Assembly (NCBI RefSeq): GCF_002498065.1
Contig: NZ_DAFZ01000021.1
Location: forward strand, 1-23,892
Source: Methanoculleus sp. UBA208
Lineage (GTDB): Archaea > Halobacteriota > Methanomicrobia > Methanomicrobiales > Methanoculleaceae
DNA length: 23,892 nt
Direction of reading: 5' to 3'
This document shows positions 16,667-23,249 of this stretch, one piece after another. A program made the position numbers and the translations under genes. Position 1 is the first letter of the stretch, and each line of letters starts with the position of its first letter. The notes below the pieces were generated by a model. That model was not told the DNA's origin. It ran no database searches and saw nothing but the letters and a program-made list of their open reading frames with translations.

Positions 16667-17496
16667 CGGTTCACCACGTGGTTGATGAGGTCGTCCGTCT
16701 CTGCCGTCGCGGCTCCGAGGTACGAGGCGTAGTGGCCGGCGTTCGCGGCAAAGAACGCCCGGAACCGTTCAGCGTCCCCGGACTCGACGATCTCCCGGAG
16801 CGTCCGGACAGCCTCCTCGAACTCGCTGAGCACCTCCGGGACCGCCGGGTTCATCTGCAGGATGTCGCCGTAGAGCCCTGCATCCTGGGCAAGGAGCCGT
16901 CCGACGAGCCCCATCTCGATCCGGTAGACGGGGCTCGTGAACCGGAGTGTCTCCGCGACGTCGGCGCCGGTCCGGCGGATGGCTTCCGCTTTCGCAAGCG
17001 TCCCGAAGTGGGTGAGCCCCTGGATCACCGCCATCATCCTGTCGTGGTCTTCTGGTGTCGAGAGGGTGATCGTCGCCCCCTGGTCGCGGAAGACGGAGAG
17101 GAGGCCGTCGAGGGTCTCCGGGCTGCACCGGGCCGGGGTGGCGACGATTGTCTGGCCCCGGAGCGATGCGGTGTTGGGCCCGAACATCGGGTGGAGGCCG
17201 ATCACCTCCGCACGGGAGGCGAGCATCGCCCTGACCGGTTCGACCTTGAGGGAGGTGAGGTCGCAGAAGATCTGCTCCTCCGAGAGAAGCGGGGCGATCT
17301 GGCGGATCACACCGACGGTGGCGCGGATCGGCACCGATACCATGACGAGATCTGCCATCTCCGCGACGTCCCGGCTGGTGAGGGGCGTCTTCGTCCCGGA
17401 GACGATCGTCTCCCAGCCGGCGGCCTGAAAGACCCCCGCAAAGAACCGTCCCATCTGCCCCGTGCCGCCGATGATGCCTGCAAGCATTGCCGTCAC
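16663..17496 (-). CDS. tyrA: Prephenate dehydrogenase
   Basis: Oxidatively decarboxylates prephenate to 4-hydroxyphenylpyruvate, the tyrosine branch. The 277-residue protein opens with an NAD-binding fold (GIIGGTGQMG) and has VMVSVP, LTSLK, and a HPMFGP motif with the conserved catalytic-type His. The C-terminal half is helical, as in the family. No ACT or chorismate mutase domain. The GTG at 17496 gives the four-base overlap seen throughout this operon, but the GGAG before it is only two bases away; an ATG at 17487 (MLAGIIGG) has a more normal gap to that site and is equally possible. Confidence 0.93.
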   Translation of the reverse strand: MTAMLAGIIGGTGQMGRFFAGVFQAAGWETIVSGTKTPLTSRDVAEMADLVMVSVPIRATVGVIRQIAPLLSEEQIFCDLTSLKVEPVRAMLASRAEVIGLHPMFGPNTASLRGQTIVATPARCSPETLDGLLSVFRDQGATITLSTPEDHDRMMAVIQGLTHFGTLAKAEAIRRTGADVAETLRFTSPVYRIEMGLVGRLLAQDAGLYGDILQMNPAVPEVLSEFEEAVRTLREIVESGDAERFRAFFAANAGHYASYLGAATAETDDLINHVVNR

Positions 17497-18479
17497 TTCT
17501 CCAGGATGGTTTCCCTGACGGCGACACCGAAATGGCGCCCGCCCTCCGCGACGCTGCCGAGCACCGTGTCGCCCACCGCGAGGGCGGCGACCGATACGGG
17601 CGTGCCGTCTACTCTGACGAGCCGGATCGTCTCGGCATTCTGGAGGACCAGGCTCACCGTAGCGTCGCCGGCCTTCGCCTCGACGAGGAGGAGCGGGCGG
17701 CGCTCGATCTTCACCCTCCCGACGACCGCTTCGTGGGTCGGGCCGGTATGCTCCGCGACGAGCACCCTATCCCCCACCGCGAGGTCGGCGAGGTACGCGG
17801 TCTTCCCGCCGGGGAGGAGGATGTAGGCGTGCACCGCTCCGGCGTTCACCCGGAACGGGCGCGGCGCCACGTAGGGGTTCTCCAGGGTCTCGGGGTGCAC
17901 CAGCAGGAACGCCGAGGAGGTGTTGCCGACGAGCATCCCTTCCCCGTCGGCGAGGATCGAGCAGGTGTCCACGCAGACCCGGTCCCCCATCCCGACGGGG
18001 ACGATCCGGGTCACCTCGAACGGGACGAGAGGAACCTCTTCGCCGGCGCCGGCGATCGTCTTCGCCACCCGCCGGATCTCCGCCGGATCGTCGGTCGCAA
18101 GAAGGATGCCCGCCGCCCCGCGCTCGAGAACGGTCAGGGCGACCTTCGCCTCGTCGGCGCCTCCGACCCCCGCAATAATCCGGTCGGACTGCGCGACGAG
18201 GTTCTCGAGCGGGATGACCGTCCAGTCCCGCGTCCGGACGATGACAAGACCCTCGCGGGAGAGCCGGAGCGCCTCCTTCTCGGTCGCCTTATCGACGATC
18301 TCGACTTCGAAGACGTCTTTTCCGGGGACGAGGTCGCCGTTCTCCCCGACCGTCGTCACCCGGCCGAGTTCGCGCACGCGTTCTGCGTCGTCCGTCACCA
18401 GGGCATCTGCTCCGCTCTCGATCGCGGTGGTCGCGAGATCCTTCCTCCACGGCCGGAGATCGACCCAGAAGAGTTTCAT
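17493..18479 (-). CDS. aroB': 3-dehydroquinate synthase II (archaeal)
   Basis: Archaeal enzyme that oxidatively deaminates and cyclises ADTH to 3-dehydroquinate with NAD+, replacing the bacterial DAHP/AroB route. The 328-residue length fits the MJ1249 family. The diagnostic stretch GEGMLVGNTSSAFLLVHPET then NPYVAPRPFRVNAG is present near the middle, preceded by ILLATDDPAEI and GMGDRVCVDTCS. It starts MKLFWVDLRPW, typical of the family. The four-base ATGA overlap with the upstream ADTH synthase paralogue links the two consecutive steps. Confidence 0.96.
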   Translation of the reverse strand: MKLFWVDLRPWRKDLATTAIESGADALVTDDAERVRELGRVTTVGENGDLVPGKDVFEVEIVDKATEKEALRLSREGLVIVRTRDWTVIPLENLVAQSDRIIAGVGGADEAKVALTVLERGAAGILLATDDPAEIRRVAKTIAGAGEEVPLVPFEVTRIVPVGMGDRVCVDTCSILADGEGMLVGNTSSAFLLVHPETLENPYVAPRPFRVNAGAVHAYILLPGGKTAYLADLAVGDRVLVAEHTGPTHEAVVGRVKIERRPLLLVEAKAGDATVSLVLQNAETIRLVRVDGTPVSVAALAVGDTVLGSVAEGGRHFGVAVRETILEK

Positions 18480-19261
18480 CGCTCAGTCTCCAGGGCTTCG
18501 GCCGGGCTTACGCCCTCGTGCACCACCCGGCAGATCGCGCCTATGAACCAGGCGGGGTCGTCGCGCTGGAAGGCGTTTCTCCCCATGCAGACGCCCGCTG
18601 CGCCTGCCCCGATGGCGTCGCGGATGGTCGTGAGCGTCTCGAGGTCCCCGCCCTTCTCGCCGCCGGCGATCATCACCGGCACCGAGCATGCGGCGGTGAT
18701 CCGGCCAAACGTCTCGGCATCGCCGGTGTAGTTTGTCTTAATGAGGTCGGCCCCGAGCTCTTCCGCCACCCGGACGCAGTGCCCGATCGCCTGCGGGGAT
18801 GCGGGATCGATCCCCTGGCCGCGGGGGTAGATCATGATCAGGAGCGGTATCCCCCAGCGGTTGCAGTCCCGCACCACCTCGCCCGCCGACTCGATCATCC
18901 TCGACTCGTTCGGCGCGCCGAGGTTGATGTGGATCGAGACCGCGTCGGCGCCGAGCGCGACCGCCTCCTCCACGGTGCAGACGAGCACCTTGTCGTTCGG
19001 GTCGGGGTTCATCGAGGTGCTCGCGGAGAGGTGCACGATGAGGCCGATATCCTTTCCGTGCTTCCGGTGCCCTCCCTTCACCATGCCCTTGTGGAGCACG
19101 ATGGCGTTTGCTCCGCCCTCGCTCACCGCGTTGACGGTCTCGGTCATGTTGCAGAGCCCCTCGATCTGGCCCAGCGTGAACCCGTGATCCATGGGAATGA
19201 TCACGGCACGGCCGGTGTTTCTGTCCATAATCCGCTCCAGGCGGATCTCTTTTCCAATCAT
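18476..19261 (-). CDS. aroA': ADTH synthase / class I aldolase paralogue (second copy)
   Basis: A 261-residue member of the DeoC/LacD-like class I aldolase group that includes ADTH synthase (MJ0400) and archaeal fructose-bisphosphate aldolase (MJ1585). D25 in PMDHG, Y145 in IYPRG and K175 in IKTNYTGD, the expected Schiff-base lysine, are all present. It is about as long as, and clearly homologous to, the copy just upstream. The ATG at 19261 lines up exactly with that copy's start (MxGKEIRL); codons at 19267 (ATG) and 19270 (GTG, overlapping the upstream stop) are alternatives. Whether it makes ADTH or handles the deoxyketofructose-phosphate side cannot be told from sequence. Confidence 0.88.
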   Translation of the reverse strand: MIGKEIRLERIMDRNTGRAVIIPMDHGFTLGQIEGLCNMTETVNAVSEGGANAIVLHKGMVKGGHRKHGKDIGLIVHLSASTSMNPDPNDKVLVCTVEEAVALGADAVSIHINLGAPNESRMIESAGEVVRDCNRWGIPLLIMIYPRGQGIDPASPQAIGHCVRVAEELGADLIKTNYTGDAETFGRITAACSVPVMIAGGEKGGDLETLTTIRDAIGAGAAGVCMGRNAFQRDDPAWFIGAICRVVHEGVSPAEALETER

Positions 19262-19266
19262 ATCCA

Positions 19267-20058
19267 TCACGTCCGGAGAATCTCAACTGCTTCTTCTGCC
19301 GACCGTCCTTCATGAATGATCAGCGCGGCGGCACGGATAAGGCGATCGGGCGCCGGGTGCTGGAAGGCGTTCCTCCCGATCGATATCCCGGCGGCACCCC
19401 CTTCCATCGCACCCTCGACCAGGTCGAGGATCGCCGCTTCGTCGGTCTTTGAGCCGCCGGCGACCACGACGGGTACCGGGCATCCTCTCGTTACTTCCCG
19501 GAACGAGTCCGCGTCTCCGGTGTAGACGGTCTTGACGATATCGGCGCCGAGCTCCGCCGCCACCCGTGCAGAGAGTTTGACGCTCTCGAGGTCGTGCTCG
19601 TCCGCGACCTTCCTGCCCCGCGGGTACATCATCGCGAGGAGCGGCATCCCCCACTCCATGCACGTGACCGCAACCCTGCCCAGGTCTTCGAGCATCCGTG
19701 CCTCGGAGTCGGCGCCGACGTTGATATGCACCGAAACGCCGTCGGCGCCCATCTTCAGGGCGTTCGTGACGGTGTTCACGAGCACCTTGTCGTTCGGGTC
19801 CGGGCCGATGCTGGTGCTCGCGGAGAGGTGCATAATAAGGCCGACGTCCCGCCCGTGCCCCCGGTGCCCGTGCAGCGCAAGCCCCACATGGCCGATCACT
19901 GTGTTTGCTCCCCCCTCGGCGACAAGGTCAATGGTCCTTCCGACATCTACCAGCCCCGGGATGGGGCCAAGCGTCACTCCGTGGTCGAGCGGCACGATGA
20001 TGGTCTTGCCGGTGTTCCGATCCATGATACGTTTCAGACGAATCTCTTTTCCTCTCAT
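19267..20058 (-). CDS. aroA': ADTH synthase (first gene of the aro operon)
   Basis: 2-amino-3,7-dideoxy-D-threo-hept-6-ulosonate synthase joins a deoxyketofructose phosphate with aspartate semialdehyde to open the archaeal route to 3-dehydroquinate. The 263-residue chain has D25 in PLDHG, Y145 in MYPRG, K176 in VKTVYTGD, and the phosphate-binding VVAGGSKTDE and GISIGRNAFQH segments. Its C-terminal half is close to what I recall of MJ0400, so it is the better candidate of the two paralogues for true ADTH synthase. GGGAGG (20068-20073) stands nine bases before the ATG and is partly held in a hairpin. It is the promoter-proximal gene. Confidence 0.92.
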   Translation of the reverse strand: MRGKEIRLKRIMDRNTGKTIIVPLDHGVTLGPIPGLVDVGRTIDLVAEGGANTVIGHVGLALHGHRGHGRDVGLIMHLSASTSIGPDPNDKVLVNTVTNALKMGADGVSVHINVGADSEARMLEDLGRVAVTCMEWGMPLLAMMYPRGRKVADEHDLESVKLSARVAAELGADIVKTVYTGDADSFREVTRGCPVPVVVAGGSKTDEAAILDLVEGAMEGGAAGISIGRNAFQHPAPDRLIRAAALIIHEGRSAEEAVEILRT

Positions 20059-20067
20059 AACTATAGT

Positions 20068-20100
20068 CCTCCCGGATCTTGATGATACAATCTTCCGGGA
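20068..20100 (-). promoter_or_regulatory. Hairpin over the ribosome binding site of the aro operon
   Basis: On the minus strand TCCCGGA (20100-20094) pairs perfectly with TCCGGGA (20076-20070) across a 17-base loop. The 3' arm includes GGGA of the GGGAGG ribosome binding site for the first operon gene. The 5' arm begins four bases after the stop codon of the leader frame, within reach of a terminating ribosome. The pairing is seen directly; a regulatory effect is inferred. Confidence 0.5.
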
Positions 20101-20103
20101 TGA

Positions 20104-20259
20104 TTAAAACTGGATAAACCAGATAAAATAGCGATAGAACGCTGCCGCTCCGTCATCACGGGTACCGGCGGTCAAAAACTGGCGAATCAATCCTGCGCAA
20201 GTGGCGGTTACTCCGTTAACCGAGGTAAAAGCGGTCACCGGCGAAAAAACATTCACCAC
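20104..20259 (-). CDS. Candidate aromatic-rich leader peptide
   Basis: A 51-codon frame in the untranslated leader of the aro operon, starting at GTG 20259 (or GTG 20256 or 20238) and ending at TAA 20104-20106. Its last 13 residues read AAFYRYFIWFIQF: seven of the final eleven are Phe, Tyr or Trp, just before an operon that makes those amino acids. A second short frame with an ATG at 20263 (MRGECFFAGDRFYLG) starts where the TATA-like box at 20286-20296 predicts the transcript start and also holds four aromatics in fifteen. Against this, the run is AT-rich and may be an internal promoter that reads as F, Y and I by chance. No homologue is known to me. Confidence 0.3.
   Translation of the reverse strand: MVNVFSPVTAFTSVNGVTATCAGLIRQFLTAGTRDDGAAAFYRYFIWFIQF
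20110..20122. promoter_or_regulatory. Inverted repeat in the aro leader
   Basis: CTGGATAAACCAG has four-base arms around ATAAA and overlaps the Trp codon of the candidate leader frame. It could be a repressor site or a small RNA hairpin. Another hairpin lies at 20205-20222 (CGGTTA arms around a six-base loop). Both are short, so chance is possible. The rest of the 310-base gap between the mbf1 stop and the aro operon (20059-20368) shows nothing else. Confidence 0.3.
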
Positions 20260-20285
20260 GCATTGCGTATATCATTACGTGTGCT

Positions 20286-20296
20286 TGTATAAAAAC
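20286..20296 (-). promoter_or_regulatory. TATA-like box upstream of the aro operon
   Basis: Read on the minus strand as GTTTTTATACA. Initiation about 25 bases on, near 20264, would give a leader of roughly 200 bases before the first aro gene. A second TATA-like stretch, CTATTTTATC at about 20122-20131, would instead start transcription near 20100 and leave out the leader frame. Sequence alone cannot decide which is used. Confidence 0.4.
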
Positions 20297-20368
20297 ATGA
20301 CGGATCCCTGCACAAGAGTTGAATCCGGGCCAGGGAAGGGGGCCCCGGGAAAAAGTATGGCGATTGCC

Positions 20369-20860
20369 CTACTTCCGGCTCTTCTTGAAGGATATGACGT
20401 CGCCGACGGTCATGGTCACCCGGCCGGGCCCGCCCGTGGAGGTGCTGTCTTCGGCCGAGTCGATCAGCCTGATGTTGAGTGCTTTCTCAAGTTTTCGCCG
20501 GACATCGTCTTCGGGGATGAGGTCGCCCTTCTCAATCTTCTTGACTAGGAGCTCACGCTCCTTGATCGCCTGTGCAAGGTCGAGCGTGGACCATTCCTTC
20601 TCTTCCCGGGCGGTCCGGATCCGGTCGGCATAATCGTCGACGAGTTCTCCTTCCATCAGGTCAAAGACGTCCCGGGGCCTCCTCCGGGGGGCCTGTGGGG
20701 CGGCGAGTCCCGGCTTCTTCTGCGGCGCACCTTTTCGTCGCGGTTGCTGGACTTCTGTACCATGTTTCGCACATCGAACGCAGACACAGAGCTCTGCACC
20801 CTCGATCTGGATGGTTTTCGACGGTCCCACTATAGGAGCGCCGCATAATTCGCACTGCAT
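20369..20860 (-). CDS. mbf1: Archaeal multiprotein bridging factor 1 homologue
   Basis: A 163-residue aMBF1. It has an N-terminal zinc ribbon (C3 and C6 in MQCELCG; C27 and C30 in CVRCAKHG), a basic Pro/Arg/Lys-rich linker from about 35 to 65, and a Cro-type helix-turn-helix from about 78 to 130 (RIRTAREEKEWSTLDLAQAI, then VKKIEKGDLIPEDD). Archaeal MBF1 has been linked to the ribosome and to transcription. The ATG at 20860 gives the classic MxCELCG start; an in-frame ATG at 20887 lies in the promoter. The TATA box at 20876-20886 puts initiation at about the start codon, so the message is probably leaderless. Divergent from pan. Confidence 0.93.
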   Translation of the reverse strand: MQCELCGAPIVGPSKTIQIEGAELCVCVRCAKHGTEVQQPRRKGAPQKKPGLAAPQAPRRRPRDVFDLMEGELVDDYADRIRTAREEKEWSTLDLAQAIKERELLVKKIEKGDLIPEDDVRRKLEKALNIRLIDSAEDSTSTGGPGRVTMTVGDVISFKKSRK

Positions 20861-20875
20861 AAGTCTCGCAAACAA

Positions 20876-20902
20876 TTTTATATTCATTTTAACCTATATA
20901 AT
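20876..20902. promoter_or_regulatory. Shared divergent promoter of mbf1 and pan
   Basis: Only 57 bases separate the two start codons. AATATAAAATTG (minus strand, 20875-20886) fits mbf1, ending about 16 bases before its ATG. The same AT-rich stretch, TTTTATATTC, suits pan on the plus strand with initiation near 20907; CTATATAATT at 20894-20903 is too close to the pan ATG for a leadered message. The two TATA elements therefore overlap or nearly so. Confidence 0.55.
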
Positions 20903-20917
20903 TAATCGAGGAGACCC

Positions 20918-22156
20918 ATGGGAGATATCGCTCGGCAGGCACCAGACAAGGATACCGGTGAAGACATCTACCAGTATCTCCTGGAACGGATTACGAACCT
21001 CGAAAACCGAAACCTGGAGTTACGCGAACAATTTCGCCAGATGGAGTCCGAGAAACGATACGTTGAAACCCAGAAGATCCGCTACGAACGGGAGCTCCGA
21101 AAACTCAAGAGCGAGATCGAACAGCTTAGAAGTCCTCCTCTCGTGATCGGGACAGTTACCGACGTCATCGACAACAGCCGGGTGATCGTGCGAAGCAGTG
21201 CAGGACCGCGGTTTCTGGTCCGCACATCCCAGCTCATCGACCCCGATCTCCTCAAACCGGGTGTGCGGTGCACGCTCAACCAGCAGTCTCTGGCCATCGT
21301 GGACGTGCTCCCCACAAGTTACGACGCGCAGATCTACGGCATGGAACTGGTCGAGTCCCCGGAGGAGACTTACGAGAACATCGGCGGCCTTGAACCGCAG
21401 GTAGAAGAGATCCGGGAAGCCGTCGAACTGCCCCTGACAAAGCCGCAACTCTTCGAGAAGGTCGGCATCTCCCCGCCGAAGGGCGTGCTCCTCTACGGTC
21501 CGCCAGGCACGGGAAAGACACTCCTCGCCCGGGCGGTAGCCCACCAGACGAACGCACATTTCCTCCGCGTGGTCGGCTCGGAGCTGGTGCAGAAGTACAT
21601 CGGTGAGGGGGCCCGCCTGGTCCGGGAACTCTTCGACCTCGCGAAGCAGAGGGCGCCGTCGATCATCTTCATCGACGAGATCGACGCGATCGGCGCGCAC
21701 CGGAACGACTCGACGACGTCCGGGGATCGCGAAGTCCAGCGGACGCTGATGCAGCTCCTGGCAGAGATGGACGGCTTCGACAACCGCGGGGACGTCAAGA
21801 TCGTCGCGGCGACGAACCGGATCGACATCCTCGACCGCGCCCTCCTCCGCCCGGGCCGGTTCGACCGGATGATCGAGATCCCGCTCCCCGACCACCAGGG
21901 GAGGCTTGCGATCTTAAAGATCCACACCCAGCACATGAACATCAGCGAGGACGTCAACCTCTCGGAGGTTTCCCGGCTCACGGAAGGCAAGAACGGTGCC
22001 GACCTCCGGGCGATATGCATGGAGGCGGGCATGTTCGCCATCAGGATGGAGCGCGATTCGGTCAACACCGACGATTTCATGAAGGCGATCGACAAGCTCG
22101 CGGTGGACTTCGACCGCCACCACTTCCACACCACCTTCGGCGAGATGTTCGCCTGA
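20918..22156 (+). CDS. pan: Proteasome-activating nucleotidase (PAN)
   Basis: Hexameric AAA+ ATPase that unfolds proteins and feeds them to the 20S proteasome. The 412-residue chain has an N-terminal coiled coil (about 14-71), a proline pair at P73-P74 before the OB domain (about 75-132), Walker A GPPGTGKT (194-201), an aromatic pore loop KYIGEG (226-231), Walker B IIFIDEID (249-256) and arginine fingers in RPGRFDR (311-317). The C-terminus reads GEMFA: a variant of the HbYX gate-opening motif with Phe in place of Tyr. GAGGAG stands shortly before the ATG. A T-rich stretch CTCTTTTTG ten bases after the stop may end the message. Confidence 0.97.
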   Translation: MGDIARQAPDKDTGEDIYQYLLERITNLENRNLELREQFRQMESEKRYVETQKIRYERELRKLKSEIEQLRSPPLVIGTVTDVIDNSRVIVRSSAGPRFLVRTSQLIDPDLLKPGVRCTLNQQSLAIVDVLPTSYDAQIYGMELVESPEETYENIGGLEPQVEEIREAVELPLTKPQLFEKVGISPPKGVLLYGPPGTGKTLLARAVAHQTNAHFLRVVGSELVQKYIGEGARLVRELFDLAKQRAPSIIFIDEIDAIGAHRNDSTTSGDREVQRTLMQLLAEMDGFDNRGDVKIVAATNRIDILDRALLRPGRFDRMIEIPLPDHQGRLAILKIHTQHMNISEDVNLSEVSRLTEGKNGADLRAICMEAGMFAIRMERDSVNTDDFMKAIDKLAVDFDRHHFHTTFGEMFA

Positions 22157-22260
22157 AGGGTATCTCTTTTTGGCTCCGTTGAACCCCTTTTCTGGTCTTC
22201 ATTCCTTACCTTGATGAGGTTGGTGCTGGGCCCGGTTTGTCTCCTCAGGCATGTCCCCAT

Positions 22261-22402
22261 GCAGTGGACCGTGGGACTATCGCCACGGGGGAACGACTGC
22301 CGGAACGGCAGGAGTTCGAGAAACCGAAGGGTTTCGCTGTGGGGACAGGGGAGGGGGGCATGCCCCCCTCCCCGTCAGCCCCTCCCCAATGGCGATACTC
22401 CC
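22261..22402. repeat. TIR element downstream of pan
   Basis: A short copy of the dispersed element. The left end has the outer repeat GCAGTGGACCGTGGGACTAT then CGCCAC; two mini-hairpins follow (CTGCCGGAACGGCAG at 22297-22311, GAAACCGAAGGGTTTC at 22319-22335). The centre at 22348-22373 is a perfect 26-base palindrome of GGGGAGGGGGGCA and its complement. The right end is AATGGCGATACTCCC without the outer repeat. The rest of the gap between the pan and GNAT stops (22157-22593) holds a hairpin CGGGTTGTTGAACCCG at about 22568-22583 just past the GNAT gene, a possible terminator, and no gene I can support. Confidence 0.78.
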
Positions 22403-22593
22403 TTGAAATCCGTGCTAGTGTGACTGCAGAAAAATACCAGATACGAGGGGATGTGAACACCGTCAGGTGCGGTTCACTGCGATCGTGACTGTGCCTGTTC
22501 TGCAGAGCAGGCCCTGTTCCAGGAACGACTGTCCGGAGAGACCTTCAACAAGGCCCTTTTCGAATCTCGGGTTGTTGAACCCGCAGCCGGACG

Positions 22594-23187
22594 CTATCCC
22601 GTGAACGCCTTCTCCAGTGCCGAAAGACGCTCCGGGGCAAGATCGCTCTTTAGAAGGCCGAAGATCATGCGATCGTGATATCCATCCGCGGCATGCCAGT
22701 ACCGCCTCTGGGTACCCTCCAGGACAAAGCCGCATCTCTCCATCACCCGCCGCGATGCCGTATTGCCGGCAACGGTGTCGCCGTTCAGCCGGTAACCGTC
22801 GAGCACGGTGAACGCGAAGTAGACCAGAAAACAGCAGGTCTGGGTGCCGTAGCCTTTTTTCCAGTATACATCGTCGAGCTGGTAACCGATCAGAAATGAT
22901 CCGGGACTGAAATCGACCGGGAACAGTGCACACTGCCCGACGAAGTCTCCGGTACCCTCCAGTCTTACCGTGAACACATGGTGATCCGGCGTTCTCCCTT
23001 CCCGGAGCGCCGTCCGCATCTCCTCGATCAGGGGGAGAAAATAGGCCCGTGTAGCTTCTTCCGTATTCGGCCCGAAAAACAGCCACCTGCAGACCGACTC
23101 CTTCGAGAGCATCCGGGATATATCGGGAAGGTCGTGCTCGGTGCAGTAGGAGAACTTCAGGTCTCCGCCGATCCAGCTATGCTGCAT
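22594..23187 (-). CDS. GNAT family N-acetyltransferase
   Basis: A 197-residue probable acetyl-CoA-dependent acetyltransferase of the RimJ/RimL-like GNAT group. The pattern is GQCALFPVDF, then IGYQLDDVYWKKGYGTQ (the acetyl-CoA pyrophosphate loop, about residues 99-115), then a closing helix with NTASRRVMERCGFVLEGT, the usual asparagine-to-GF motif. The substrate (amino group of a protein, sugar or small molecule) cannot be told. The ATG at 23187 lies about 23 bases from CCTCTATAATAG (23206-23216), a likely TATA box read on the minus strand, consistent with a leaderless message. Confidence 0.88.
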   Translation of the reverse strand: MQHSWIGGDLKFSYCTEHDLPDISRMLSKESVCRWLFFGPNTEEATRAYFLPLIEEMRTALREGRTPDHHVFTVRLEGTGDFVGQCALFPVDFSPGSFLIGYQLDDVYWKKGYGTQTCCFLVYFAFTVLDGYRLNGDTVAGNTASRRVMERCGFVLEGTQRRYWHAADGYHDRMIFGLLKSDLAPERLSALEKAFTG

Positions 23188-23249
23188 GTAGCAATCTTCG
23201 ATCTTCCTCTATAATAGTGGGAGGACTTTCAGAAGTGAGGAGAGCCACC

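Noticed and set aside
16651..17826. 391-residue plus-strand open frame
   Set aside because: Opposite tyrA and DHQ synthase II; no domain visible and composition typical of antisense frames.
20201..20548. 115-residue plus-strand frame over the aro leader and mbf1 end
   Set aside because: Its second half is antisense to mbf1, and no promoter or binding site precedes it.
22568..22583. tRNA T-arm-like hairpin CGGGTTGTTGAACCCG
   Set aside because: No acceptor stem, D arm or anticodon arm can be built around it, and the loop is too short; more likely a terminator-like hairpin after the GNAT gene.
22463..23086. 207-residue minus-strand frame
   Set aside because: It overlaps the GNAT gene in another frame, and the GNAT frame carries the acetyl-CoA loop and closing motif.
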